A DNA stretch of 27,094 nucleotides. Source: Bacteroides sp. GTDB taxonomy: Bacteria; Bacteroidota; Bacteroidia; Bacteroidales; Bacteroidaceae. The DNA lies in NCBI GenBank assembly GCA_030151635.1, contig JASLDF010000155.1, forward strand, positions 1 to 27,094, in the 5' to 3' direction. A program made the translations under genes and the position numbers. The notes below the pieces were generated by a model, which was not told the origin of the DNA, did no database searches, and was given only the letters and a program-made list of their open reading frames with translations. Below are positions 1-7,600 of this stretch, one piece after another. Positions within the stretch are counted from its first letter, which is position 1; each line of letters starts with the position of its first letter.

Positions 1-118
1 CCTAATTTTATTTTTTTGTTGGATTATTTGAGGAAAGTGTAGGTGTTTGATAGGGTAGAGGAAAATGAGAAATAGGGCATTTTATGGGAGATGTTGTTTG
101 TGCCCAATCATCTCATTA

Positions 119-517
119 CTATTTTTTAAAATAGTTTTGAATGCCACGAACCAATGGAATATCTGCATCGGCCCAATCTAAATTATTAAGTTCTTCGATA
201 GATAGCCATTTCAGTGCTTCGTGCTCATTTAGCTGAATGTGATTATTGGTAAGTTCACATAAATAGCCTGCTAGTTCTATTGTTCCAAAATCGTAGATAT
301 GAGTATTAGTAGCTATCCATTTAATGACCTTGATATCGCAATCTAATTCTTCCTTGATCTCTCGTACCAAAGCCTCTTCAGGAGTCTCATTTGCTTCAAT
401 TTTGCCACCTGGAAATTCCCATCTCATACCCATAGTTGTATTTCTATTGCGTTGGGTACAAAGAATTAGGTTGTCTTTTACGATAATAGCGGCTACTACT
501 TGAATTGGATGTGTCAT
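119..517 (-). CDS. Nudix hydrolase (MutT/NudG-like NTP pyrophosphohydrolase)
   Basis: This 132-residue protein is a complete single-domain Nudix hydrolase, a family that cleaves nucleoside diphosphates linked to another group and often sanitises damaged (d)NTPs in the cytoplasm. The Nudix box is visible: G38, E44, R52-E53 and E56-E57 in the spacing Gx5Ex7REUxEE, preceded by the WEFPGGK segment typical of MutT-like enzymes. The usual glycine after the EE pair is replaced by Asp59, a tolerated but uncommon change. The C-terminal LDWADADIPLV segment resembles the (deoxy)nucleoside triphosphate pyrophosphohydrolase group. The start is an ATG, with a promoter-like TAACTTCG about 35 bases upstream on the same strand. 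The gene stands alone, running toward the left edge. The substrate (8-oxo-dGTP, a CTP derivative or other) cannot be told from the sequence. Confidence 0.9.
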   Translation of the reverse strand: MTHPIQVVAAIIVKDNLILCTQRNRNTTMGMRWEFPGGKIEANETPEEALVREIKEELDCDIKVIKWIATNTHIYDFGTIELAGYLCELTNNHIQLNEHEALKWLSIEELNNLDWADADIPLVRGIQNYFKK

Positions 518-648
518 CTTGGTCAGTTAATATGTTTATGTGGCGAAGTTACTTATTTATCGGATTGGATTGGCATTAACCTTCAATGCATTTTCTATAT
601 GGTTTAATTCTTGCTCACGCCATGATCTTTTCTTTGGGGCACCGGTGC

Positions 649-692
649 AAAAAAAACCTTCCCCTTCATGTCTATAAACAGAAGGGGAAGGT
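649..692 (-). terminator. Intrinsic terminator of the lipoprotein gene
   Basis: A perfect 12-bp stem (656-667 with 681-692) has a 13-base loop. On the minus strand the stem is followed by a run of T (A-run at 649-656). It lies about 30 bases past the stop of the lipoprotein gene at 721-1107 and so ends that transcript. Confidence 0.85.
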
Positions 693-720
693 CATTAATT
701 TAAAACAAAAATCTATGTTA

Positions 721-1107
721 TTACGATTTCTTTAGAGATATAATATCGTGAGGATTTCCTTTTTTACAAACCTTTTCGAGTTGTAGGGAGTCGTCCGAAA
801 GATTTAGTATCTTATATTCTTCGCGTTTACCATCTTGGTTAAAAACGATTGTCTGACTAATCCAATTCAAGTTATAGTCTCCAGAAACTACTTGAGTCTC
901 GCCTGTTGACTCTAAAACTTTAGCCACGGTATATTTATTGTTTCCTTGAAAGTCGTATTTCAATGAAGAGTCTACAAGGTATTCACCATTAAAAATAACA
1001 CTCCACTTACCATTTACTTTATTTGTTTCTTGCGTACATGAGCTAAATCCGAAGCCCATAATTGCTATCAGCATCATTGCCGATAATCTTAACATTAACT
1101 TTTTCAT
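721..1107 (-). CDS. Small lipoprotein, lipocalin-like domain, function unknown
   Basis: This is a 128-residue exported lipoprotein. The N-terminus is a basic-hydrophobic signal peptide ending in the lipobox FSSC, with the lipidated cysteine at residue 24. The mature part of about 100 residues alternates hydrophobic and polar positions and starts NGKWSVIF, which recalls the short lipocalin-like lipoproteins common in Bacteroidota; that family link is my inference. No catalytic motif is visible. The gene is monocistronic: a strong terminator follows it, and the gap upstream is 0.9 kb. It faces the same way as the Nudix gene but is separated from it by its terminator. Localisation is probably the periplasmic side of the outer or inner membrane, and no function is assigned. 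Confidence 0.75.
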   Translation of the reverse strand: MKKLMLRLSAMMLIAIMGFGFSSCTQETNKVNGKWSVIFNGEYLVDSSLKYDFQGNNKYTVAKVLESTGETQVVSGDYNLNWISQTIVFNQDGKREEYKILNLSDDSLQLEKVCKKGNPHDIISLKKS

Positions 1108-1357
1108 ATTTACTATCTATCTAAAATATCTATTTATTCTTTCTGTATATAAAAACAAGTCAACAACTCATTTAGTTCATAAAAATGATGCTTAACAACA
1201 TAAAAATATTTTATATCATGGTTATAGGGTATGTAGTCGTGTTTAGAGTGGAAAATATTTGTAGGTTAATAGAGATTAATTTAGTGTCAAGCTTAATCTA
1301 TCTTTATATAGCAGTTTATATTATAAAGATTTTTTAGATAAGCTTCTTTGTTGTTAT

Positions 1358-1411
1358 ATGAAATTAAGGTGGTTATTGTATAATATAAAGAAAAGTCTCA
1401 TCAAGGGATAG
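1358..1411 (+). CDS. Possible 17-residue basic peptide (very uncertain)
   Basis: ATG to TAG encodes MKLRWLLYNIKKSLIKG, a cationic and potentially amphipathic peptide. Its stop codon falls in the loop of the terminator hairpin at 1393-1425, a leader-peptide-like arrangement. No clear ribosome binding site or consensus promoter is seen, and ORFs this short arise often by chance. Confidence 0.15.
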   Translation: MKLRWLLYNIKKSLIKG

Positions 1412-1425
1412 ATGAGACTTTTTTT
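1393..1425 (+). terminator. Orphan intrinsic terminator
   Basis: A perfect 10-bp stem (1393-1402 with 1411-1420) has an 8-base loop and runs directly into seven T (1419-1425). It reads on plus, but no gene lies upstream on that strand, so it may end a small RNA or peptide transcript. Confidence 0.75.
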
Positions 1426-1677
1426 ACTCAAATTCGTCAACACAGATTGAATTTGAATGTGATATTAATTTAAACTTCATCATCTTAACATTATGAAGCG
1501 TGTGATTGATATATGCTAAGGTATTTAATAAGAATTAATTATGATGTAAGTATTTGAGAAAACTTTTAAAATATACCCTTTTGGGTAATTTGCATAAATC
1601 AATAGTAGAAGAATCGACCTATAAATCTATATTAAAGAACAGCATGACCTTTAATGTGGTAAATAGGCGTGATTATA

Positions 1678-1713
1678 AAAGGAGGCTTTCTGGATTAACG
1701 AGAAGCCTCCTTT
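1678..1713 (+). terminator. Weak terminator-like hairpin, orphan
   Basis: An 11-bp stem pairs 1678-1688 with 1703-1713 around a 14-base loop. Only three T follow, and they belong to the stem, so termination may be weak. No gene lies upstream on plus. Confidence 0.4.
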
Positions 1714-1967
1714 AGGATTGAAAAGTTTAGTAAAATTAATTATTGTCTTAATCTAAATAGTGTTACTCCCTAAATGCGGAGAATGAATAGAATCATTGTC
1801 GAGTGATTAGAACGTAGATTAGAGAGTTTAAGTTCATCTCTTTTTTCCTAAAAATATTAAATAAAAGCATAATTATATTTTATCTAATAATGTTGAAGAA
1901 GGCGTGCTTTAATGTGCTACTTCTTTTTTTTACATTATATAAAAGTTCTTATGCTAAAAGGTTTTAA

Positions 1968-1975
1968 TACTTTTG
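1968..1975 (+). promoter_or_regulatory. Bacteroidota -7 promoter element for the MFS gene
   Basis: TACTTTTG matches TAnnTTTG exactly. Transcription would start near 1982, giving a leader of about 15 bases before the ATG at 1997. No clear -33 TTTG is seen about 19 bases upstream. Confidence 0.55.
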
Positions 1976-1996
1976 TACGAACTTTTAAAATTGATT

Positions 1997-3169
1997 ATGC
2001 AACAGAGAGAAATTAATACGCCTGCTAAGCGTGGCTATTTAGGTTTAATATCGGTTATGTTTGCCTTCTTTGCAATGGGGGTAATTGATATTATAGGTAT
2101 CGCTTCAAACTATATAAAGAAAGATTTTGGTGTTAGTGATACGATGATTGGTACACTATCATTCATCTTATTCACATCTTTCCTACTGCTATCTGTACCC
2201 ACTAGTGGTTTAATGAATCGTATTGGTCAGCGAAAGACGGTAATTCTAAGTATTATAGTAATGTGCATTGCATTGTCTGTACTTTACTTTAGTTATAATA
2301 TAACAGGAGTCGTTCTTTTCTATATTCTATTAGGGGTAGGGATAACGATGATTCAAGTAGGGTTTAGTCCGTTGGTGGCAAGTGTAATTGATAAGCGTTA
2401 TTTATCGTCGGCTCTAACATTTGGACAGTTTACAAAAGCATTAGGTTCGGCTTTAATTCCTTTATTTGCGATTTGGGCAAGTTTGAATACTTCTAGTTGG
2501 AATACCATTTTACCTTATGTCATTGCTCTTTCTCTCTTGGTAATTGCATTGTTATTTATTACACCAATAAAAGAAGATGAACCTAAAAAAGCATTGGGCT
2601 TACTAAGCACTCTTGCTTTATTAAAGATACCTTTCTTACTGTTCGCTTTTTGGGCAATGATTTGTCATGTAGGCATTGATGTAGGAATGGCCATTTCATC
2701 ACCTCGTTTGTTAGTTGAAAGAACAGGATGTACTGTTGAAGAATCTACTTTCACCAATACTATTTATTTTATCTGTAGGACGGCTGGCTGTTTTATAGGT
2801 ACATTTTGTTTGTCTGTCATGTCTAATCGAAAATTTTATATCATTAGTATGCTGATGACCATAGCAGGTGTGGTTGGTCTATTTTTTGCAACGTCTACAA
2901 TGATGCTCTACTTCTTTATCGGCATGGTTGCAATTGGTAATTCCAACGTATTCCCAATCATGGTATCAAAATGCATGATGAACTACCCTGATAATAAGAA
3001 TGAAGTGTCGGCTATTATGGTAATGGGGTTATTCGGTGGTGGCATCATTCCACTTATCATGGGTATTTCGAGCGATGCCATTCAAACTCAAACAGGTGGG
3101 GTTATGGTGTTGTTTGTATCAGCCTTGATAATGGCATCCTGGACTTTTATGTTGAAGGAAAAAAAGTAA
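1997..3169 (+). CDS. MFS sugar/polyol transporter
   Basis: This is a 390-residue inner-membrane protein of the major facilitator superfamily with about 12 hydrophobic segments. The loop after the first pair of helices carries an MFS-like motif (GLMNRIGQRKTV), and the second half contains GIDVGMAISSPRLLVERTG. A close version of that stretch recurs in the MFS transporter of the fructan operon at 24055-25476, so the two are paralogs. The open frame extends eight codons further to a TTG at 1973, but that TTG lies within the promoter box, so the ATG at 1997 is preferred. A terminator follows, then the mannitol-dehydrogenase gene 183 bases downstream. Uptake of fructose, mannitol or another hexose/polyol is inferred from the neighbours and the paralogy; the exact substrate is not readable. 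Confidence 0.85.
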   Translation: MQQREINTPAKRGYLGLISVMFAFFAMGVIDIIGIASNYIKKDFGVSDTMIGTLSFILFTSFLLLSVPTSGLMNRIGQRKTVILSIIVMCIALSVLYFSYNITGVVLFYILLGVGITMIQVGFSPLVASVIDKRYLSSALTFGQFTKALGSALIPLFAIWASLNTSSWNTILPYVIALSLLVIALLFITPIKEDEPKKALGLLSTLALLKIPFLLFAFWAMICHVGIDVGMAISSPRLLVERTGCTVEESTFTNTIYFICRTAGCFIGTFCLSVMSNRKFYIISMLMTIAGVVGLFFATSTMMLYFFIGMVAIGNSNVFPIMVSKCMMNYPDNKNEVSAIMVMGLFGGGIIPLIMGISSDAIQTQTGGVMVLFVSALIMASWTFMLKEKK

Positions 3170-3203
3170 AGTGAACGCCCCATCAACAGTAAATGGATAT
3201 TCT

Positions 3204-3238
3204 AGGCATAAATTCAGTTTTGAGTTTATGCCTTTTTT
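3204..3238 (+). terminator. Intrinsic terminator after the MFS gene
   Basis: A 12-bp stem with one T-G wobble (3204-3215 with 3222-3233) has a 6-base loop and ends in six T. It separates the transporter from the downstream dehydrogenase gene, or attenuates read-through into it. Confidence 0.85.
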
Positions 3239-3352
3239 ATATAAATACTATCTGTTATATTTTCCATTCTCTCTAAATATGAGTTCTTTTGAAAAACTAT
3301 ACTTAACAAGGAGTGTTTTATTAATAAGTTAGATTACTAAATTCAATTAACT

Positions 3353-4789
3353 ATGCAAAGAGAAGTGTTTCCTATTTTATACAACAGAAGAAAATTGAAA
3401 ACAGGTATTGTTCATATAGGCATTGGTAACTTTCACCGTGCCCATCAAGAGTATTACCTAAACAAGCTTTTAGCTACTCCTAGCGTTACTCAATGGGGCG
3501 TTTGTGGGTTGGCTCTTTTGCCTAGCGACGAGGCTTTGGTTAATAAATTAAATGACTCAGGATTGGAGTACACTCTTACTATCTATGGTCGTAAGGGTGA
3601 TGTTGAGGTACAGAAAATTGGTTCATTGGTTGAATTAATTTGGGGTGTAAAAGAGCCTGAGCGAGCTTTGGCTAAAATGGCTAGTTCTGATGTGAAAATT
3701 ATCAGTATGACCATTACTGAAGGCGGATACAATATAGATCGTAAAACGGGAAGTTTCGATTTTACGAACCAGTTTGTTGATGCTGATATCAAAAGCCCAA
3801 CAACTCCTAAGTCTGTATTTGGTTTTGTGGCCGAAGCGTTGCGTAGACGAATGCAAGCTGGCAATGGCCCAATAACTATTCTGTCTTGTGATAACCTTCA
3901 GCACAATGGAGATACTGCAAAGAAGGCTTTTTTAAGCTTCTTTGAAAAGCAAGACACAGAGCTATATGATTGGGCAATTGAAAATGTGACTTTCCCTAAT
4001 TCTATGGTCGATAGAATTGCTCCAGGGGTATCGGAAGAAGATGTAAAACGCATCAATGAGGAGAATGGAACGTTTGATTATGCTCCCGTTTACTGTGAAG
4101 ATTTTATATCCTGGGTAATCGAAGATAATTTCATAGCAGGAAGACCTCAATTAGAGAAGGTAGGGGTGCACTTTACCGACCAAGTGGGCGTATATGAAAA
4201 TATGAAACTTAGTTTGTTAAATGCATCACACACCATGTTGTCATATCCAGCATTCCTGATGGGGTATCGTAAAGTAGATGAGGCAATGCATGATTCTAAG
4301 TTGGTGGATTATATTCGTAATTTTATGGATATTGATATAACGCCATATGTGCCAGTTCCTGCAGATGTAAACTTAGAAGAATACAAGCAGATATTGATTG
4401 AGCGCTTTCAAAACAAGAACGTAAGTGATCAGTTGGCCCGTTTGTGTTTTGACGGAATATCTAAGATACCTGTGTACATTATGCCCAATCTGGAAAAAAT
4501 GATTAACAATAATGCCGATTTTACTCGCATAGCTTTCTTTGTGGCTACCTACCGTCAGTATTTAAAATTTCAGAAAGATGATAAAGGAAATACTTTTGAT
4601 GTTCGAGAGCCTTGGTTAACAGATCATGATATTGCACTGATTAAAAGTGATAACGCATTAGATTTTCTTGATCTATCTCCTTTTAAAACAAATGTAATTC
4701 TCCAGTCTTCTAAATTTGTGGAACAATACAGACACTATGCCGAACAAATTCAAGAGCATGGAGTGCGTATGGTTATGGCACAAATGTAA
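3353..4789 (+). CDS. Mannitol dehydrogenase family oxidoreductase
   Basis: This 478-residue cytoplasmic enzyme belongs to the polyol-specific long-chain dehydrogenase/reductase family (mannitol 2-dehydrogenase, fructuronate reductase and relatives). The N-terminal nucleotide-binding motif is GIVHIGIGNFHRAHQEYYL. Further family signatures are ISMTITEGGYN, the SCDN segment and FPNSMVDRI. The active-site set K285, N290 and H293 has the spacing of Lys295/Asn300/His303 in Pseudomonas fluorescens mannitol dehydrogenase. The length is typical and the ATG start needs no correction. The expected reaction is NAD-linked mannitol to fructose interconversion, which fits the MFS transporter before it, the convergent AraC regulator after it and the fructokinase elsewhere in the window. 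D-arabinitol, sorbitol or uronate-derived polyols remain possible. A terminator follows directly. Confidence 0.9.
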   Translation: MQREVFPILYNRRKLKTGIVHIGIGNFHRAHQEYYLNKLLATPSVTQWGVCGLALLPSDEALVNKLNDSGLEYTLTIYGRKGDVEVQKIGSLVELIWGVKEPERALAKMASSDVKIISMTITEGGYNIDRKTGSFDFTNQFVDADIKSPTTPKSVFGFVAEALRRRMQAGNGPITILSCDNLQHNGDTAKKAFLSFFEKQDTELYDWAIENVTFPNSMVDRIAPGVSEEDVKRINEENGTFDYAPVYCEDFISWVIEDNFIAGRPQLEKVGVHFTDQVGVYENMKLSLLNASHTMLSYPAFLMGYRKVDEAMHDSKLVDYIRNFMDIDITPYVPVPADVNLEEYKQILIERFQNKNVSDQLARLCFDGISKIPVYIMPNLEKMINNNADFTRIAFFVATYRQYLKFQKDDKGNTFDVREPWLTDHDIALIKSDNALDFLDLSPFKTNVILQSSKFVEQYRHYAEQIQEHGVRMVMAQM

Positions 4790-4823
4790 TTCTTACTACA
4801 ACGTTAGATTGATTATTTTATAT

Positions 4824-4867
4824 TTCCTGCTCTTTATTCTATATGATTAAAGGGCAGGAATTTTTTT
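4824..4867 (+). terminator. Intrinsic terminator of the mannitol-dehydrogenase-family gene
   Basis: A 12-bp stem with one wobble (4824-4835 with 4849-4860) is followed by seven T. It overlaps the stop codon of the convergent AraC gene by two bases. Confidence 0.85.
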
Positions 4868-5741
4868 ATGCCTCTTTGCGATAGGCATTAGGTGTGGTGT
4901 TGGTGTATCGTTTAAAAAATCGACAAAAGACAGAAGAGTCTGTGAAGTTTAGCTCATAGGCAATTTCTGCAATAGTTAGGTCTGTTGCTTTTAAAAGTGA
5001 TTTCGCATAAACTATTACAGCTTCATTAATCCATGTGTTAATTGATTTGTTGGTTTCTTCTCGGATGACTGTTGTTAAGTATTTAGGGGTTAAATTAAGT
5101 CTGTTTGCATAAAAAGAAGCACTTCGTTCCGTACGGTAATGCTTATAAATGAGATCGAAAAAATCGTTAGCTATTTGCTCCGAACGGGTTACAGGTATTT
5201 GGCTGATGTCCGCTTTAGAATACATGTTCTTGATTTCCGAAACAAGCGCCAGGACGATAAGTTGTAATATATCACGCTTCCCAATTAAATTGGTACGATC
5301 GTATTGTAAACTTATTAGGTGATAATAGGCGTTGAAAACTTGATTTTGCTCGTCACTTAGCATGGCTACAGGGCGAGTTCTTACTTTGTCGGCTATGTCA
5401 AACTCGTCTGTAAGACTGATGTGTGCTATGAAATCAAATGTAAATAAAATGGTGTTAAGCTGTAAGTCGTCCGAGGCTTCAATAGGTTCGACCAATGTTT
5501 GAGGAACTACGCTAACTAATGTACCGGGTACAATTGTATGTTCTTTTAATCCAATTTTGGCCTTCGCACTACCTTTGACGCAAAGAGCGACTAGAAAATC
5601 CTCCATGATGTGGGGGAAAAGTGTAAAGCTATCACGTACATATGTTAGTCTTTCTGTTAAAGCTAAACCATTGACCTTAATCTCTCCATGCTCTTTGATG
5701 ATTGTGTCAATATCGTATTTTAAGTATCTTTCATTAAGCAT
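4866..5741 (-). CDS. AraC family transcriptional regulator
   Basis: This is a 291-residue one-component regulator. The N-terminal part of about 170 residues resembles the cupin-like effector-sensing domain (KIGLKEHTIVPGTLVSVVPQ). The C-terminal 100 residues form the double helix-turn-helix AraC DNA-binding domain, with FYANRLNLTPKYLTTVIRE as the first HTH and ATDLTIAEIAYELNFTDSS followed by CRFFKRYTNTTPNAYRKEA as the second. The frame is open to a TTG at 5786, but the ATG at 5741 gives a more usual start. It is convergent with the dehydrogenase gene, so control of the MFS and dehydrogenase genes is plausible. No operator could be identified. The ligand is unknown; mannitol or fructose is a guess from context. 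Confidence 0.88.
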   Translation of the reverse strand: MLNERYLKYDIDTIIKEHGEIKVNGLALTERLTYVRDSFTLFPHIMEDFLVALCVKGSAKAKIGLKEHTIVPGTLVSVVPQTLVEPIEASDDLQLNTILFTFDFIAHISLTDEFDIADKVRTRPVAMLSDEQNQVFNAYYHLISLQYDRTNLIGKRDILQLIVLALVSEIKNMYSKADISQIPVTRSEQIANDFFDLIYKHYRTERSASFYANRLNLTPKYLTTVIREETNKSINTWINEAVIVYAKSLLKATDLTIAEIAYELNFTDSSVFCRFFKRYTNTTPNAYRKEA

Positions 5742-6290
5742 ATTAATCAGTTTTATGCCAATATAGCTATTAAAATTCAAAATCAAACCTTTTGCACATT
5801 AATCCCTCTTTTCTGTACGTGATATGTAATACTTTTTGTCCTTTCTTTGCAATGTGTTAAGTAAAAGTAGATACTGTTTTACAGATTTGTAATAAATCGC
5901 CACAGATGTTTGATGTGAATCTAGTCATGAAAATGGTTTTAAAAAGATCTCACAATATCCGAGTTCATAATGTGTGAATATTCCAATTGGGAAATTAAAT
6001 AACTTGGATATGATTTTGTTTTGTTGCAGACTGCAAAATAAGTATCAGTAAGTTTTTAAACAAATGATTAATTTAGAATCCACTCAAAGAATTTATTTTA
6101 ATAATTGAGTTTGTGCTGTGCTTTCATAGAAGAAAGGCATGTGTGAGCAGCAAATACTTAAACTTAAAATGTGATTGATGGAATAAACACTTTAACAAAC
6201 TAAAGAAATCATTTATTTCATTTTCTAATTAATGAATCAAGTGTGATTTGTTTAACTGTTAATATACTTGAAATGCAAATTAACTAAGTT

Positions 6291-6323
6291 AGCTTCTATA
6301 TCGTGAGATATGGAAGCTTTTTT
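6291..6323 (+). terminator. Orphan intrinsic terminator
   Basis: A 12-bp stem with one wobble (6291-6302 with 6307-6318) has a GTGA tetraloop and ends in six T (6318-6323). No plus-strand gene lies upstream, and the nearest promoter-like box matches the consensus only partly. Confidence 0.75.
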
Positions 6324-6343
6324 ATGCACTTATTTTTAGTCAG

Positions 6344-6448
6344 TTAAATTATTGGCTTTCCCTTGAATGCTGCCCTTCGTAGTGTTGTTAACTCATCCCA
6401 ATTCTTCTTCAATTGTTCATTAAGCAGGCTATTTATAGTTTGCTTCAT
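6344..6448 (-). CDS. Possible 34-residue small protein (uncertain)
   Basis: An ATG-to-TAA frame encodes a 34-residue basic peptide beginning MKQTINSLLNEQLKKNWDEL, with helix-like spacing and protein-like composition. It is not recognised. No Shine-Dalgarno sequence is evident. It could be a real small protein, a remnant of a longer gene, or chance. Confidence 0.2.
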   Translation of the reverse strand: MKQTINSLLNEQLKKNWDELTTLRRAAFKGKPII

Positions 6449-6645
6449 AATAATAGCTAGTGTGGAAATTTAGAAGGTTAAAATAGTCTATGGAATTATT
6501 AACAATAAGTGTAATTGAACGATAATTGATTTACTAATCCATTCTTATAGAGAAATGAATTTTATAGTATGATGGGTAATAGCCTTACTAATAGTTGCTT
6601 ATATTTAAGACTGAAAATAATTTGAAAATAAAGTACCAATTCGCA

Positions 6646-6674
6646 TTGTAGTTCCAAAAAAGTATGTACTTTTG
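6646..6674 (+). promoter_or_regulatory. Promoter of the small-RNA candidate
   Basis: The -7 box TACTTTTG at 6667-6674 matches TAnnTTTG exactly, and a TTG at 6646-6648 lies 18 bases upstream as a -33 element. The predicted transcription start is near 6680. Confidence 0.65.
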
Positions 6675-6679
6675 TCATC

Positions 6680-6750
6680 GTTGTCCTAGCCTTTGTGGTG
6701 AACGTTAGGATGACATAGAAAAGCCAGTCTCTTTTAGAGGCTGGCTTTTT
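6680..6750 (+). ncRNA. Candidate small RNA, about 71 nt, two hairpins
   Basis: This short unit has its own promoter, a 5' hairpin and an intrinsic terminator. The 5' stem pairs 6680-6690 with 6704-6714, 11 continuous pairs including three G-U wobbles, around a 13-nt loop; it begins exactly where transcription is predicted to start. After a 6-nt linker, an 11-bp stem (6721-6731 with 6737-6747, one wobble) with a TTTTA loop runs into a T-tract ending at 6750. The wobbles would become A-C mismatches on the other strand, which supports the plus strand. No open frame is present. I do not recognise a known RNA family, and targets are unknown. Confidence 0.6.
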
Positions 6751-6891
6751 GCTTTTAAGCCTGTTTGCACTTGCCGAATTCGTATGGTGTGTTAATCTTT
6801 TCCTTGAGAGTGAGAAGTTTGTTATTTAATAAATAATAGCGTGCAATTCTTCTCTTGTACTTTAATGTATATTAAGTGGGGTAGCATTAAG

Positions 6892-6950
6892 CCTTGTAGA
6901 TTTTAACTTAAGGGTTCTTCCTACCAGTGGGTAGACGAACAGTTGCAAGG
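6892..6950 (+). other. Nested stem structure, possible structured RNA
   Basis: A closing stem pairs 6892-6899 with 6943-6950 (8 pairs, two G-U). Inside it lies a hairpin with GTTC/GAAC and CTACC/GGTAG stems (6914-6940) around an AGTG loop. Wobble pairs favour the plus strand. No promoter or terminator was found for it. Confidence 0.3.
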
Positions 6951-7456
6951 GGTGTTGTTTTTGTAAACACACTAACGCCACAAGTATCACTACTTATGGC
7001 GCTCAAAGAATCATAATTCAAATTCTAGTTTCAATGTCAAGCTAATATCTACTTGCATATATTGAACATCTATTCATGTTCTTTCATCTAAAAAATAAGT
7101 AAGTTAATTGTTCAATTTTTATGATTGTGAAAACAAGCATACTATTATGCCTGTTGTGTTCTTAAACTATTTTAAAGTCTTTATTCTGTAATAATACCTC
7201 ACGAATGTAATATTATGTTTTGTCATAATCAAATATTTAGAAACATTATTTTGTAAAATAAAAACAATATGCTTTTCTGTATCCTGTAAGGCGTATTGCT
7301 CTTATAATCATAATCTAAAGGAGTGTTTGCTAGCTGGTATAGGTCGTTCTGTTTTTATGTTTTAGTGTGGTGTTTGAAGTGTATAGGTTGGGCTAATGTG
7401 TAAGTGTATGTGTGTAATGTATAGGTGTTGCTATTTGTCTAATTGACTATAAAATG

Positions 7457-7489
7457 AAAAACACCAGAGCATCGCTGCTATGGTGTTTT
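7457..7489 (-). terminator. Terminator downstream of the symporter gene
   Basis: A 9-bp AAAACACCA/TGGTGTTTT stem with an inner AGC/GCT stem lies about 110 bases past the symporter stop. It is A-rich on one side and T-rich on the other, so it may act in both directions. Confidence 0.65.
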
Positions 7490-7600
7490 ATATTATACAA
7501 TCTTAAATATCTATACAGAAATGTTATATTATTAAGATTCATCTGAATTTAAGATGCGTGTGTTTTTCATAGATTGCTCTTTTCACCGAGCCATGAGTAA

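Larger units (their letters stand above)
1108..1996. other. AT-rich gap with two orphan hairpins and one promoter
   Basis: This 0.9 kb stretch has no convincing protein gene. It holds a strong plus-strand terminator-like hairpin at 1393-1425, a weaker one at 1678-1713, and the promoter of the MFS gene at 1968-1975. A 17-codon basic ORF (1358-1411) runs into the first hairpin. Confidence 0.6.
5742..7600. other. 1.8 kb AT-rich gap with RNA-like structures
   Basis: This is the longest gene-free stretch of the window. It holds the AraC gene's upstream region, a doubtful 34-residue ORF (6344-6448, minus), a strong orphan terminator (6291-6323), a promoter-driven small-RNA candidate (6680-6750), a nested stem structure (6892-6950), a hairpin (6976-7001), GT-rich low-complexity sequence near 7370-7435, and the symporter's terminator (7457-7489). 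Confidence 0.6.

Noticed and set aside
1895..1930. Possible terminator before the MFS gene
   Set aside because: Only a 6-bp AAGAAG/CTTCTT stem supports it; the inner bases do not pair well, and the T-run alone is not enough.
3583..4150. Minus-strand frames opposite the mannitol-dehydrogenase-family gene
   Set aside because: They are shadows of a conserved coding gene with clear family motifs on plus.
7370..7435. GT-rich sequence as a tandem repeat or regulatory array
   Set aside because: The GTGTA-like words are irregular in spacing and sequence, consistent with simple low complexity.
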